Assembly (NCBI RefSeq): GCF_039542345.1
Contig: NZ_BAABHY010000006.1
Span: 207,581-271,580, forward strand
Direction of reading: 5' to 3'
DNA: 64,000 nucleotides
Origin: Orbus sasakiae
GTDB taxonomy: Bacteria; Pseudomonadota; Gammaproteobacteria; Enterobacterales; Orbaceae
Made by a program: the position numbers and the translations under genes. The notes below the pieces were generated by a model. That model had not been told where the DNA came from and did not search any database. It was given only the letters and a program-made list of their open reading frames with translations. Each line of letters opens with the position of its first letter. Position 1 is the stretch's first letter. Of this stretch, positions 1-8,449 are shown in pieces.

Positions 1-1
1 T

Positions 2-544
2 ACCGGTTCGTTAGGTGATGTGATGCAAGAGTCAATCCAGACGGCATTAACGGTTGTCCGTGCAAGAGCTGAAAAATTAGGTATCAATAACGACTTTTAC
101 GAAAAACGTGATATTCATGTCCATGTGCCAGATGGTGCGACACCAAAAGATGGCCCAAGTGCAGGTATTGCAATGTGTACTTCGTTAATTTCGACGTTGA
201 CGGGTAATCCGGTTCGAGCTGATGTGGCAATGACGGGTGAAATCACCTTACGTGGTCAAGTGTTACCTATTGGTGGTTTGAAAGAGAAACTCTTGGCAGC
301 ACACCGCGGTGGAATTAAGACTGTTATTATTCCAATTGATAACGTCAAAGATCTTGAAGAGATTCCAGACAATGTCAAATCAGAACTGGACATTCATCCT
401 GCAAAATGGATTGATGATGTTATTACTGTTGCACTGGCCAATAATCCTTTTGGGATCGAACCGATTAAAGTGACGAAGAGTCCAATAAAACGGACTGTCA
501 AAAAAAGTAAAAATATTATCCCTGTTTCGGGCACGATTAATTAA
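2..544 (+). CDS. lon: Lon ATP-dependent protease, C-terminal part (5' truncated by window edge)
   Basis: Lon degrades damaged and regulatory proteins in the cytoplasm. Only the last 180 or so codons are present; the reading frame is already open at base 2. They form the S16 peptidase domain. The catalytic serine lies in PKDGPSAGIA (Ser codon about 158-160). The catalytic lysine is the second Lys of GGLKEKLLAAHRGG (about 287-289). The match to E. coli Lon is close up to the last 25 or so residues, which are lysine-rich and diverge as family C-termini do. A hairpin terminator follows. E. coli has hupB between lon and ppiD; here ppiD comes next. The ATPase and N-terminal domains lie outside the window. 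Confidence 0.97.
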   Translation, partial: TGSLGDVMQESIQTALTVVRARAEKLGINNDFYEKRDIHVHVPDGATPKDGPSAGIAMCTSLISTLTGNPVRADVAMTGEITLRGQVLPIGGLKEKLLAAHRGGIKTVIIPIDNVKDLEEIPDNVKSELDIHPAKWIDDVITVALANNPFGIEPIKVTKSPIKRTVKKSKNIIPVSGTIN

Positions 545-563
545 TCGTCTTTAAACCTTAAAG

Positions 564-587
564 GCTGGCTTGATGCCAGCTTTTTTA
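564..587 (+). terminator. Rho-independent terminator of lon
   Basis: A perfect 6-bp stem, GCTGGC/GCCAGC, with loop TTGAT is followed directly by six T residues. It starts 20 bases after the lon stop codon. Confidence 0.85.
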
Positions 588-717
588 TTATCATTTATCC
601 AATAGCGTATTGCCGTAGATATGGTATACTTTCGCAAATTAAATTGGGTGAATTGAATACTTATTTCAGTGAATAAACCTTAATTAAGGTGGATTATTCA
701 ATGGAGAATAACAACAT

Positions 718-2541
718 ATGATGGAAAAAATTCGTACTGCAGCAAATAGTTTAATTGTTAAAATCATTTTTGGCATAATTATTCTTGCATTTATTTTTAC
801 CGGCGTCGGTGGCTTTCTTGGGCTTAACTCAACGAGTGCTGATGATGAACGCTTATATATTGCCAAAGTCGATGGTGAAGGAATTAGTCGCGCTGGATTT
901 GAAGAACAAGTCAATCAAGCGTTACAACAAAGCTTTTCACTCGGTGCTGACGACTCTATTAAACCGATCATTCGTCAACGTGTATTTTTGTCTAATGTTG
1001 GTAATCATTTAAGCTATAAATTATCAGAAGACTTAGGTGTTAAAGTCTCCGATCAGCAAGTCAAAGATGCCATTCGTCAACAAGATGTCTTTTTTGTGAA
1101 TAACGCGTTTAACAATGAACGTTTTCTTACTTTATTGCGTCAAAATGGTTATACGCCAGATATGTATGCAGAGCTGATTCGAGCGGATAAACAAAAAGAA
1201 CAGTTGCTTGTTGGTTTGTTGTTAACGGATTTTGCTTTACCTGTTGAATCCGAGTTATCTGAATTGGTGGGGCAACAGCGCAAAGGGTATTATGCTAAAG
1301 TTTCAATTAATGATGTTGTTGATAAAGCCGCAATCGCGGTGACGCCAGAAGAGCTACAACAGTATTATCAAACGAATATCACAAAGTTTAACCGTAGTGA
1401 TCGTGTTAAAGTCAAATATGTTGTTAACAGCTATTCAGATGCCATGCAGAAAGTGAAAATTCCTACTGAACAAGATATTAAAGATTATTACCAAGCTAAT
1501 ATCTCGCAATTTATGGAACCAGCAAAATATGAATACTCTTTAATTCAAGCTAAAGATGAAACTGATGCTAAACAAATTGAACAAGCCATTAAAAAACAAA
1601 ACAAAGATGCAACATCTTCTTCTAATTTAATTAATTTGGGCTGGTTTACTCAGGCAACAGTACCTGATTACTTGTCACATTTAAATTTGACCAAAAAAGG
1701 TGATTCGAGTACGGTCAATATTGATGGTGAATATTATGTTGCTGTGTTAAGCAATCTTTCACAAACGCAAAAAATGCCATTTGAATTTGTTGCAACGAAA
1801 ATTAAAAATGAACTTTATGATAGTCAAGTTCAAAAATTATATAACGAAGCAAATGATAAATTAATTGCAGCTCGTGGCAAATATCAGACGTTAGAAGATA
1901 TTGCAAAAGAGACTGGATTAGCATTATCTGCACCAGAAGACTGGCAAACTCGAAATGAATACATGTCTATTGCAGCAAATGCGGAATTACAAAATGTATT
2001 ATTTAGTGAACCGATGATTAGTAATGGTCATGCAACCAACAATGTTTCTGACATTGTTGAGATTAGTGAACCAAAAGCAACCTATATTGTTCAAGTGTTA
2101 GATTATCGTCCAGAGGGGATTGCGCCTTATGAAGAAGTGGCGAATTTAGTGAACGAAAGCTTAACGACTGAAAAATCGAAATCCGTATTTGATGCAGAGC
2201 TTAAGAAAATTGCGCAAGCCTTAAATAGTGGCGAAAGTGATAACCGCATTAATTTTGCTAATCAATATGATGTGACGCGTACATCAGCCGACTTAGATCA
2301 AAGTACGATTGATATGATTTTTGGTTTAACTCCGCCGTCACAAGGTAAAGAGGTATATGGATTCGATATGAATAAATATAACTCAGCAGTGATTGCAGCA
2401 TTGACTGATGTAAAAAATAGCGATGATAAAGATTTATCACAACAAATTACTGAAGTGAATAAAAATCAAATTTTTATGAGTTTAAATACAGACTTACGTT
2501 CTAAGGCAAAAATCGAAATTATGCCAAATGCAGATCTGTGA
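718..2541 (+). CDS. ppiD: PpiD, periplasmic inner-membrane-anchored folding chaperone
   Basis: PpiD is an inner-membrane-anchored periplasmic chaperone that helps newly secreted proteins fold near the Sec translocon. The 607-residue product begins MMEKIRTAANSL, close to the E. coli start, and has one membrane segment at about residues 15-37. A SurA-like N-terminal domain and a SurA-like C-terminal region surround a parvulin-like domain at about 265-350. That parvulin part looks shortened: the link before the LGWFTQATVPDYL stretch is about 15 residues shorter than in E. coli. This fits a family in which prolyl-isomerase activity is weak or absent. The gene sits alone between terminators, downstream of lon as in enterobacteria apart from the absent hupB. 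Confidence 0.95.
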   Translation: MMEKIRTAANSLIVKIIFGIIILAFIFTGVGGFLGLNSTSADDERLYIAKVDGEGISRAGFEEQVNQALQQSFSLGADDSIKPIIRQRVFLSNVGNHLSYKLSEDLGVKVSDQQVKDAIRQQDVFFVNNAFNNERFLTLLRQNGYTPDMYAELIRADKQKEQLLVGLLLTDFALPVESELSELVGQQRKGYYAKVSINDVVDKAAIAVTPEELQQYYQTNITKFNRSDRVKVKYVVNSYSDAMQKVKIPTEQDIKDYYQANISQFMEPAKYEYSLIQAKDETDAKQIEQAIKKQNKDATSSSNLINLGWFTQATVPDYLSHLNLTKKGDSSTVNIDGEYYVAVLSNLSQTQKMPFEFVATKIKNELYDSQVQKLYNEANDKLIAARGKYQTLEDIAKETGLALSAPEDWQTRNEYMSIAANAELQNVLFSEPMISNGHATNNVSDIVEISEPKATYIVQVLDYRPEGIAPYEEVANLVNESLTTEKSKSVFDAELKKIAQALNSGESDNRINFANQYDVTRTSADLDQSTIDMIFGLTPPSQGKEVYGFDMNKYNSAVIAALTDVKNSDDKDLSQQITEVNKNQIFMSLNTDLRSKAKIEIMPNADL

Positions 2542-2576
2542 TAAAACTCGCAATACATCAGATTGTTTTGATAGAA

Positions 2577-2600
2577 CTAAAAGCCACATTCGTGGCTTTT
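2577..2600 (+). terminator. Rho-independent terminator of ppiD
   Basis: The stem AAAAGCCAC/GTGGCTTTT with loop ATTC lies 35 bases after the ppiD stop. The stem itself supplies the U-tract. Confidence 0.8.
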
Positions 2601-2687
2601 AGCATATTTAGACTTACAGTAATCCCGTTATCTCCTTTTATGTCATATTAGCTTTGCATATGTTTGCAATCATTTAAGGAGTTATTA

Positions 2688-3008
2688 ATGAAAAAATTGA
2701 AGTACTATCTTACTATTATCACTTTGTGTATCACGTCAATCAGCTATGCTTTAACCTGTTATGCTGAGTCAGCCAGTTATCAATCACCATCAGCCACTGC
2801 GCCTAGTTTTACGGAACAAATTAATATAAATCAATCAACAGCCGAACAAATGGCAAAATATATTAATGGGATTGGAATCAGCAAAGCAAAGAGAATCGTT
2901 GAATATCGTGAAAAATTTGGGCCATTTGTGTCTATCGAGCAGCTAAAAGACGTCCCCGGAATTGGTCAATCGATTCTTGATAAAAATGCAGGTAAGTTAA
3001 GATTATAA
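2688..3008 (+). CDS. comEA: ComEA-family helix-hairpin-helix DNA-binding protein (YbaV-like)
   Basis: This is a small secreted DNA-binding protein. In naturally competent bacteria ComEA binds incoming DNA in the periplasm. The start at 2688 is chosen because AAGGA lies 8 bases upstream and it gives a typical signal peptide (MKKLKYYLTIITLCITSISY, cleaved near a CYA site). An upstream in-frame start at 2664 lacks both features. The last 60 or so residues form a tandem helix-hairpin-helix domain, with NGIGISKAKRIVEYR and KDVPGIGQSILDKNAGKL as the two hairpin motifs. The position after ppiD matches E. coli ybaV. Uptake function is inferred from the family; no other competence gene is in the window. 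Confidence 0.88.
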   Translation: MKKLKYYLTIITLCITSISYALTCYAESASYQSPSATAPSFTEQININQSTAEQMAKYINGIGISKAKRIVEYREKFGPFVSIEQLKDVPGIGQSILDKNAGKLRL

Positions 3009-3013
3009 TCGAG

Positions 3014-3033
3014 ATGAGGCCGTAAGGCCTCAT
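3014..3033 (+). other. Perfect hairpin after comEA without a U-tract
   Basis: ATGAGGCC-GTAA-GGCCTCAT is a perfect 8-bp stem with a GTAA tetraloop, six bases after the comEA stop. No T run follows, so it may be an mRNA 3'-end stabiliser or a weak terminator. Confidence 0.5.
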
Positions 3034-3139
3034 TGATGGGATCGGGTAAAGATGTTTACCTTATTGTATTTGTACTGTATCTTGCCGCAAATTGTCAGTA
3101 TAATCATGGCCAATCAACGTCTTTTAATAGGTTCTAAAA

Positions 3140-4135
3140 ATGGCATCATGGAATATTGCAGTTGTCGGTGCAAATGGGCAAGTCGGCAGTGCACTTGTTG
3201 AATTATTACAAAACAGCGCGCTTGAAATTGATCACATTGATCTGCTTGGTAGTGATAATAGCGAGGGCGAGGTTGTTCGCTTTGCGGGTAAAAATATCAC
3301 GATTAAGCATATTGATAGTATGGATTGGTCACAGGCTCATCTTGCTTTTTTTGCAGCTAACCAAAAAGTCTCTCAAAATTATGCGCGTATCGCAGCTGAA
3401 GCAGGTTGTATTGTTATTGATGCAACCGGTGAGTTTGCTTTAGATGAGTCCATTCCATTAATTCTACCAAAAGTTAATGATCATTTGCTAAGTGAATATC
3501 GCACTGAAAATATTGTTGCTGTTGCGAATGCGGCCGCAAGTCAGGCATTACGGTGTATTAATGCTTTAACGGATATTGAACAGCTGTCCTCGTTACATAT
3601 TAGCAATTTGATTCCTGCGTCTTATTACGGTAAACAAGGCGTCAATGAATTAGCAGGTCAAAGTGCTCGATTATTAAATGGTTTACCGGCTGAAAATGAT
3701 TTTTTTGAAAAGCAATTAGCATTTAATGTATTACCTACACTTGCAACAGATGATGAAGTGATTGTTGAACAAATTCGGCGTATTACTGGTAATTATCAGT
3801 TATCGATTTCTATTGACTCAATTATTGTGCCGGTGTTTTATGGTTTGACACAAGCCGTCTCCTTTGAATCCGCTTTACCACAAACCATAGAGCAAGATCC
3901 TGAGCTATTTGCTAAATACGGCGTTGATGTTTCAACAACTGGCTACCCAACCCCGGTCACCGTTATTAACCGTGAACAGGCTGAATCACAATTGATTTAC
4001 CTTGCTAATTTACATTATAGTTATGGTAATCAACAACAAATTCAGTTTATGAGTGTCAGTGATAATATTCGTTATCTTGGCGCTAAAATTTTATTAGAAA
4101 CAGCTGAAAAATTACTGACAGATTATATTGATTAG
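3140..4135 (+). CDS. usg: Usg, aspartate-semialdehyde-dehydrogenase-like protein lacking the catalytic cysteine
   Basis: This 331-residue protein has the Asd fold. A Rossmann NAD(P)-binding motif (VVGANGQVGSALVELL) lies at the N-terminus, and the dimerisation domain aligns with E. coli Usg throughout (NELAGQSARLLNGLP, DNIRYLGAKILLETAEKL). Where true Asd enzymes carry the active-site cysteine in an N-C-T context, this protein reads VANAAASQALR. Dehydrogenase activity is therefore unlikely, as for E. coli Usg, whose function is unknown. It lies 14 bases upstream of truA, as in E. coli, and the two are probably co-transcribed. Confidence 0.92.
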   Translation: MASWNIAVVGANGQVGSALVELLQNSALEIDHIDLLGSDNSEGEVVRFAGKNITIKHIDSMDWSQAHLAFFAANQKVSQNYARIAAEAGCIVIDATGEFALDESIPLILPKVNDHLLSEYRTENIVAVANAAASQALRCINALTDIEQLSSLHISNLIPASYYGKQGVNELAGQSARLLNGLPAENDFFEKQLAFNVLPTLATDDEVIVEQIRRITGNYQLSISIDSIIVPVFYGLTQAVSFESALPQTIEQDPELFAKYGVDVSTTGYPTPVTVINREQAESQLIYLANLHYSYGNQQQIQFMSVSDNIRYLGAKILLETAEKLLTDYID

Positions 4136-4149
4136 GCCGCGCAATTGTC

Positions 4150-4932
4150 ATGAAGATAGCACTTGGAATTGAATATGATGGAAGCCAATATTTTGGTTGG
4201 CAAAGGCAGCAAAATGTTCAATCCATCCAACAAAAGCTTGAAGAGGCCTTGAGTAAGGTTGCGAATGAATCCATCTCAATATTTTGTGCGGGACGCACAG
4301 ATGCGGGTGTACATGCAACGGGTCAGGTAGTCCATTTTGAAACGACGGCTATGCGCGCTGTTGGTGCTTGGACAATGGGCGTAAACGCGAATTTACCTCA
4401 CAATATCGCGGTTAAATGGGCGCATGAAGTGGATGAGTCATTTCATGCCAGATTCAGTGCAACTGCAAGACGGTATCGTTATATTATTTATAACCATCCA
4501 TACCGTCATGCAATATTAAATCAAGGTATTACCCATTACTATCAGGTCTTAAACGAGCAAAAAATGCACGATGCAGCGCAGTATTTACTGGGTGAAAATG
4601 ATTTTAGTTCATTTCGCGCTGCACAATGTCAATCTTTATCTCCTTATCGTAACATCCATCATGTTAATGTGACTCGACAACACAATTTTATTATTGTTGA
4701 CATCCAAGCTAATGCTTTTGTCCATCATATGGTGCGTAATATTGTTGGTAGCTTAATGGAAGTTGGTAATGGTAACCAACCGCAAGCGTGGATTAAAATA
4801 CTATTAGACGCGAAAGACCGTACATTGGCCGCTGCAACAGCAAAACCCGAAGGATTATATTTAGTCAATGTGATTTATCCTGAGCAGTTTCAACTACCTA
4901 AGTCAGCTATTGGGCCGCTTTTTTTGCCTTGA
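4150..4932 (+). CDS. truA: tRNA pseudouridine(38-40) synthase TruA
   Basis: TruA isomerises uridines 38-40 in the anticodon stem of many tRNAs. The 260-residue product has the family signature CAGRTDAGVHATGQVVHFE, which contains the catalytic aspartate. It also has the C-terminal motif FVHHMVRNIVGSLMEVG. Length and order match E. coli. E. coli places dedA between truA and accD; that gene is missing here, and the gap holds copy 1 of the 43-bp repeat. Confidence 0.96.
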   Translation: MKIALGIEYDGSQYFGWQRQQNVQSIQQKLEEALSKVANESISIFCAGRTDAGVHATGQVVHFETTAMRAVGAWTMGVNANLPHNIAVKWAHEVDESFHARFSATARRYRYIIYNHPYRHAILNQGITHYYQVLNEQKMHDAAQYLLGENDFSSFRAAQCQSLSPYRNIHHVNVTRQHNFIIVDIQANAFVHHMVRNIVGSLMEVGNGNQPQAWIKILLDAKDRTLAAATAKPEGLYLVNVIYPEQFQLPKSAIGPLFLP

Positions 4933-4952
4933 TGACAAATCAGAATAGGGGT

Positions 4953-4995
4953 TTTTTACACTATAATCATACCTTACGACAATAATTTAACGAAA
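4953..4995 (+). repeat. 43-bp dispersed intergenic repeat, copy 1
   Basis: This copy begins TTTTTACACTATAATCAT and ends TAATTTAACGAAA. It aligns without gaps to copies at 18740, 42282 and 57420. It differs from copy 2 at two positions and from copy 4 at three. It starts 20 bases after the truA stop. Confidence 0.85.
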
Positions 4996-5134
4996 AAACA
5001 GTATTAAAATTTTATAATCATGCTAGATTTAATGAAAACTAAAAAATAGCTATTAAGTAACGGCATAAAATAATATACAATAGTCATAATTATCCAGAGT
5101 GTAAAAAACTTTGTAAACTAACAGAAGGTTAATA

Positions 5135-6031
5135 ATGAGTTGGATTGAAAAAATTCTTAATAAGAATAATATCTCATCAGATCACAAAAAAGCCAATATT
5201 CCAGGTGGCGTTTGGACTAAATGTAGTAGCTGTGAACAAATCATTTATCAGGCTGAACTTGAGCGTAATTTAGAAGTGTGTCCTAAATGTGATCACCATA
5301 TGCGTATCCCTGCGCGTGTACGTTTATACCGCTTTTTAGATGAAGGTTCTGATGTTGAAATCGGCACTGATTTAGAACCGAAAGATATTTTAAAATTTAA
5401 AGATTCTAAAAAATATAAAGATCGTTTAGCAACTGCACAAAAAGAGACGCATGAAAAAGATGCGATGGTTGCAATGAAAGGGACGCTATTTGGTATTCCT
5501 GTTATTGCCGTCTCTTTTGAGTTTGCTTTTATTGGTGGATCAATGTCATCGGTTGTTGGGGCGATGTTTGTTCGAGCCGCTGAGCAAGCGATTGAAGATA
5601 AATGCCCGCTAGTTTGTTTCTCAACCAGTGGTGGGGCGCGTATGCAAGAAGCCTTATTTTCACTCATGCAAATGGCCAAAACGAGCGCGATTCTTGCTAA
5701 AATGCAAGATGAAGGATTACCGTATATTTCTGTCATGACTGACCCGACAATGGGCGGCGTTTCAGCCAGCCTTGCAATGCTCGGTGATGTTAACATTGCT
5801 GAACCTAAAGCACTAATTGGCTTTGCGGGTCCACGTGTTATTGAGCAAACTGTACGAGAAACCTTACCTGAAGGTTTCCAGCGTAGTGAGTTTTTATTAG
5901 AAAAGGGTGCGTTGGATATGATTGTCCATCGTAAGGATATGCGCGCAAAAATTGCCAGTATTCTCGCTAAAATGATGAGAGCACCTGATCCATTTAATGA
6001 AACATCAGTTGAATCATTGTTAAACAAGTAG
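5135..6031 (+). CDS. accD: Acetyl-CoA carboxylase carboxyltransferase subunit beta
   Basis: AccD, with AccA, transfers the carboxyl group from carboxybiotin to acetyl-CoA, the committed step of fatty-acid synthesis. The N-terminal zinc ribbon is intact (Cys30, Cys33, Cys49, Cys52). The crotonase-fold carboxyltransferase core follows, with FSTSGGARMQEALFSLMQMA and MGGVSASLAMLGDV. The product is 298 residues, near the usual size. A purine-rich ribosome site (AGAAGG) precedes the start. folC follows 25 bases downstream, as in E. coli. Confidence 0.97.
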   Translation: MSWIEKILNKNNISSDHKKANIPGGVWTKCSSCEQIIYQAELERNLEVCPKCDHHMRIPARVRLYRFLDEGSDVEIGTDLEPKDILKFKDSKKYKDRLATAQKETHEKDAMVAMKGTLFGIPVIAVSFEFAFIGGSMSSVVGAMFVRAAEQAIEDKCPLVCFSTSGGARMQEALFSLMQMAKTSAILAKMQDEGLPYISVMTDPTMGGVSASLAMLGDVNIAEPKALIGFAGPRVIEQTVRETLPEGFQRSEFLLEKGALDMIVHRKDMRAKIASILAKMMRAPDPFNETSVESLLNK

Positions 6032-6056
6032 TTGATATAATTGTCATAAAATTACT

Positions 6057-7352
6057 ATGAACTCAAGCAACTTACCAAAACCAGATGCCATGTCCAGCTT
6101 AGCGACATGGCTTCATTATTTAGAGCAGATTCATCCTAAAACAATTGAGTTAGGTTTGGATCGTGTGACTCGTGTTGCCGATAAATTATCGGTACTCAAA
6201 CCGGCTCCGTTTGTTTTTACGGTTGCTGGCACCAATGGAAAAGGCACGACTTGTCGAGCCTTGGAAATGATATTACTCGAGGCTGGTTTTAAAGTTGGGG
6301 TCTATAGTTCGCCTCATTTAATCCGTTATACCGAGCGTGTACGTATTAATAATCAAGAATGTCCTGATGTTGGGCATGTTAATGCTTTTGAGCAGATTGA
6401 AACTGCGCGTCACGATATTTCGTTAACCTATTTTGAATATTCGACCCTCGCGGCATTATTGCTATTTAAACAAGCAAATCTTGATGTGGTGATACTTGAA
6501 GTGGGTCTCGGTGGCAGACTTGATGCAACAAATATTGTTGATGCAGATGTTGCAGTCATTACCTCGATAGCGCTGGATCATACCGATTATCTTGGCAATA
6601 CCCGCGAAAGTATTGGACGCGAGAAAGCAGGAATTTTCAAACCACAGTGTATTGCTGTTGTGGGTGAACCGGACATTCCACACACGATTTATGATGTTGC
6701 GCATCAAAAACACGTTCAACTCCATTGTTGCCAGCCAAATCAAGATTATGATTGGCAATATCAACAAGATAATCATCATTCATGGCAGTTTCGTTCGCAA
6801 TCCTCGCATTATGATAATTTACCGATGGTGAAAATTCCATTGGCGAATGCGGCAACTGCATTGGCCGCATTAAGTTATAGTCGCTTAGCGATAAGTGAAA
6901 AATCGATTAAAAACGGTTTAATGAAAACCGAATTGACTGGTCGGTTTCAAATTATTCGACATGACCCTATGGTGATTATTGATGTTGCACATAATCCACA
7001 TGCCGCAACTTATTTACAAAAACAGTTGCAGATACTTCGAACAAGTCAACCTAACACGAAAAAATTGCGGCTTGTTATTGGTATGTTAAAAGATAAAGAT
7101 ATTGCATCGACAGTACAGATTCTAAGCGCTGATGCTTGGTACTGTGCAACGCTATATGGCGAAAGAGGCACCGATGCTTCTGAGATTGCTAAACATATTC
7201 ATATTCGTGGTGACCAGACGATTCAACGTTTTACATCCGTTGAACATGCTTTTAAGCAAGCGATACATGATGCCGATAAAAATGACATTATTGTTGTTTG
7301 CGGTTCATTTCATACGGTATCTGACGTTTTAAATTTGGTGGCAAATGAATAA
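6057..7352 (+). CDS. folC: Dihydrofolate synthase / folylpolyglutamate synthase
   Basis: FolC adds glutamate to dihydropteroate and then extends the polyglutamate tail of folates. The product is 431 residues of the Mur-ligase-like family. It has the P-loop AGTNGKGTTC at about residue 57, the EVGLGGRLDATN motif and the C-terminal domain with DVAHNPHA. It overlaps dedD by 8 bases, so translation is probably coupled. The order accD-folC-dedD-cvpA-purF matches E. coli. Confidence 0.96.
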   Translation: MNSSNLPKPDAMSSLATWLHYLEQIHPKTIELGLDRVTRVADKLSVLKPAPFVFTVAGTNGKGTTCRALEMILLEAGFKVGVYSSPHLIRYTERVRINNQECPDVGHVNAFEQIETARHDISLTYFEYSTLAALLLFKQANLDVVILEVGLGGRLDATNIVDADVAVITSIALDHTDYLGNTRESIGREKAGIFKPQCIAVVGEPDIPHTIYDVAHQKHVQLHCCQPNQDYDWQYQQDNHHSWQFRSQSSHYDNLPMVKIPLANAATALAALSYSRLAISEKSIKNGLMKTELTGRFQIIRHDPMVIIDVAHNPHAATYLQKQLQILRTSQPNTKKLRLVIGMLKDKDIASTVQILSADAWYCATLYGERGTDASEIAKHIHIRGDQTIQRFTSVEHAFKQAIHDADKNDIIVVCGSFHTVSDVLNLVANE

Positions 7353-7872
7353 TAAAAAACGTAATCAATTAATTGGCTTTATCACGCTGATCTTAGTTGC
7401 CTTATTAGTTGCGCCTTATGTGATAACAAATAAATCAAGGCAGGCAGACACATCCATTCCATTGTTATCTTCTACTAATGAAATAGAGAATGAATTAGTA
7501 CAAGATATTGAAGAACTTAATATAATAGACCCACCATTATCACCAGATTCTCAATCGCCCGTTATTAATTCGGTACCCGAACAAGTTGTTAGTGCACCAA
7601 TTGAACAAACCCTAACAGCTGATAATAATCCCAATACAATAAAGAACTATGTTATACAATTAGTCGCGTTAAAAAATAAACGTAAAATTGAAGAGTTAGT
7701 GGCCCTATTAAGACTGAATAACTATGATGCGTATACGACACCGCAAGTTCCTCAAGAAGGGATATTAACGCGGTTGTTTGTCGGTCCCTACCTGACTAAA
7801 GAACAAGCGGATATGGTGATCATTGATTTAGAGCATCTGACTAAGTTAAAAGGCTTTGTCACTACAAAGTAG
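7345..7872 (+). CDS. dedD: DedD, SPOR-domain cell division protein
   Basis: DedD is a non-essential septal-ring protein. The 175 residues comprise a short cytoplasmic start, one membrane segment (about 8-27), a low-complexity periplasmic linker rich in Pro, Ser and Glu, and a C-terminal SPOR domain (about 100-175, beginning YVIQLVALKNKRKIEELVAL). SPOR domains bind denuded peptidoglycan at the division site. Sequence outside the SPOR domain is poorly conserved, so the name rests on domain order and location. Confidence 0.88.
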   Translation: MNNKKRNQLIGFITLILVALLVAPYVITNKSRQADTSIPLLSSTNEIENELVQDIEELNIIDPPLSPDSQSPVINSVPEQVVSAPIEQTLTADNNPNTIKNYVIQLVALKNKRKIEELVALLRLNNYDAYTTPQVPQEGILTRLFVGPYLTKEQADMVIIDLEHLTKLKGFVTTK

Positions 7873-7926
7873 ATTAAACCATTAATATAGCATGAGCCGT
7901 AAGGCAGTAAAACAGAGAGATACGTT

Positions 7927-8415
7927 ATGATGAATTGGGTTGATTTTACCATTATTGGTATTATTGTCTTTTCTGCCTTAGTCAGTTTAGTTAGAGGGTT
8001 TGTAAAAGAAGCACTCTCTTTACTCAGTTGGATCTGTGCTTTTTTTATTGCAAGCCAGTTCTATTTTTATATTAGTGATTATTTTACTTATTTTAACGAC
8101 GAATTCGTGCGTAATGCGATCGCTATTGCGGTATTATTTGTTGCAACATTACTCGTTTGTGCTGTGATTAACTATATTATTAGTGAATTAGTGCAAAAAA
8201 CGGGGTTATCTGGCACGGATAGGGTGTTGGGTGTTTTCTTCGGCATTTTACGCGGTATATTATTAACGGCTGCGGTGTTGTTTTTTGTTGATACCTTTAC
8301 GCCATTAGCCAAAAGTGTGGCATGGCAAGAGTCTATTTTGATTCCTCATTTTCATTTTATTGTTCGTTGGTTCTTTGACTTATTACAAAATTCATCGTCA
8401 TTTTTAGTTAAATAG
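7927..8415 (+). CDS. cvpA: CvpA family inner-membrane protein
   Basis: This 162-residue protein has four predicted membrane segments. It starts MNWVDFTIIGIIVFSALVSL, the characteristic CvpA opening, with VRGFVKEALSLLSWI shortly after. In E. coli cvpA is the first gene of an operon with purF and is needed for colicin V production and envelope robustness; its molecular role is unclear. purF begins 34 bases downstream, supporting the same operon here. A second Met (at 7930) could also be the start. Confidence 0.93.
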   Translation: MMNWVDFTIIGIIVFSALVSLVRGFVKEALSLLSWICAFFIASQFYFYISDYFTYFNDEFVRNAIAIAVLFVATLLVCAVINYIISELVQKTGLSGTDRVLGVFFGILRGILLTAAVLFFVDTFTPLAKSVAWQESILIPHFHFIVRWFFDLLQNSSSFLVK

Positions 8416-8449
8416 TGGTGATAATCAATCTCTTATTAGGAGTGATCTT

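Noticed and set aside
5293..6027. Minus-strand 244-codon open frame opposite accD
   Set aside because: It is fully antisense to a strongly conserved accD, and its translation has no recognisable domain or ribosome site. It arises from accD codon bias.
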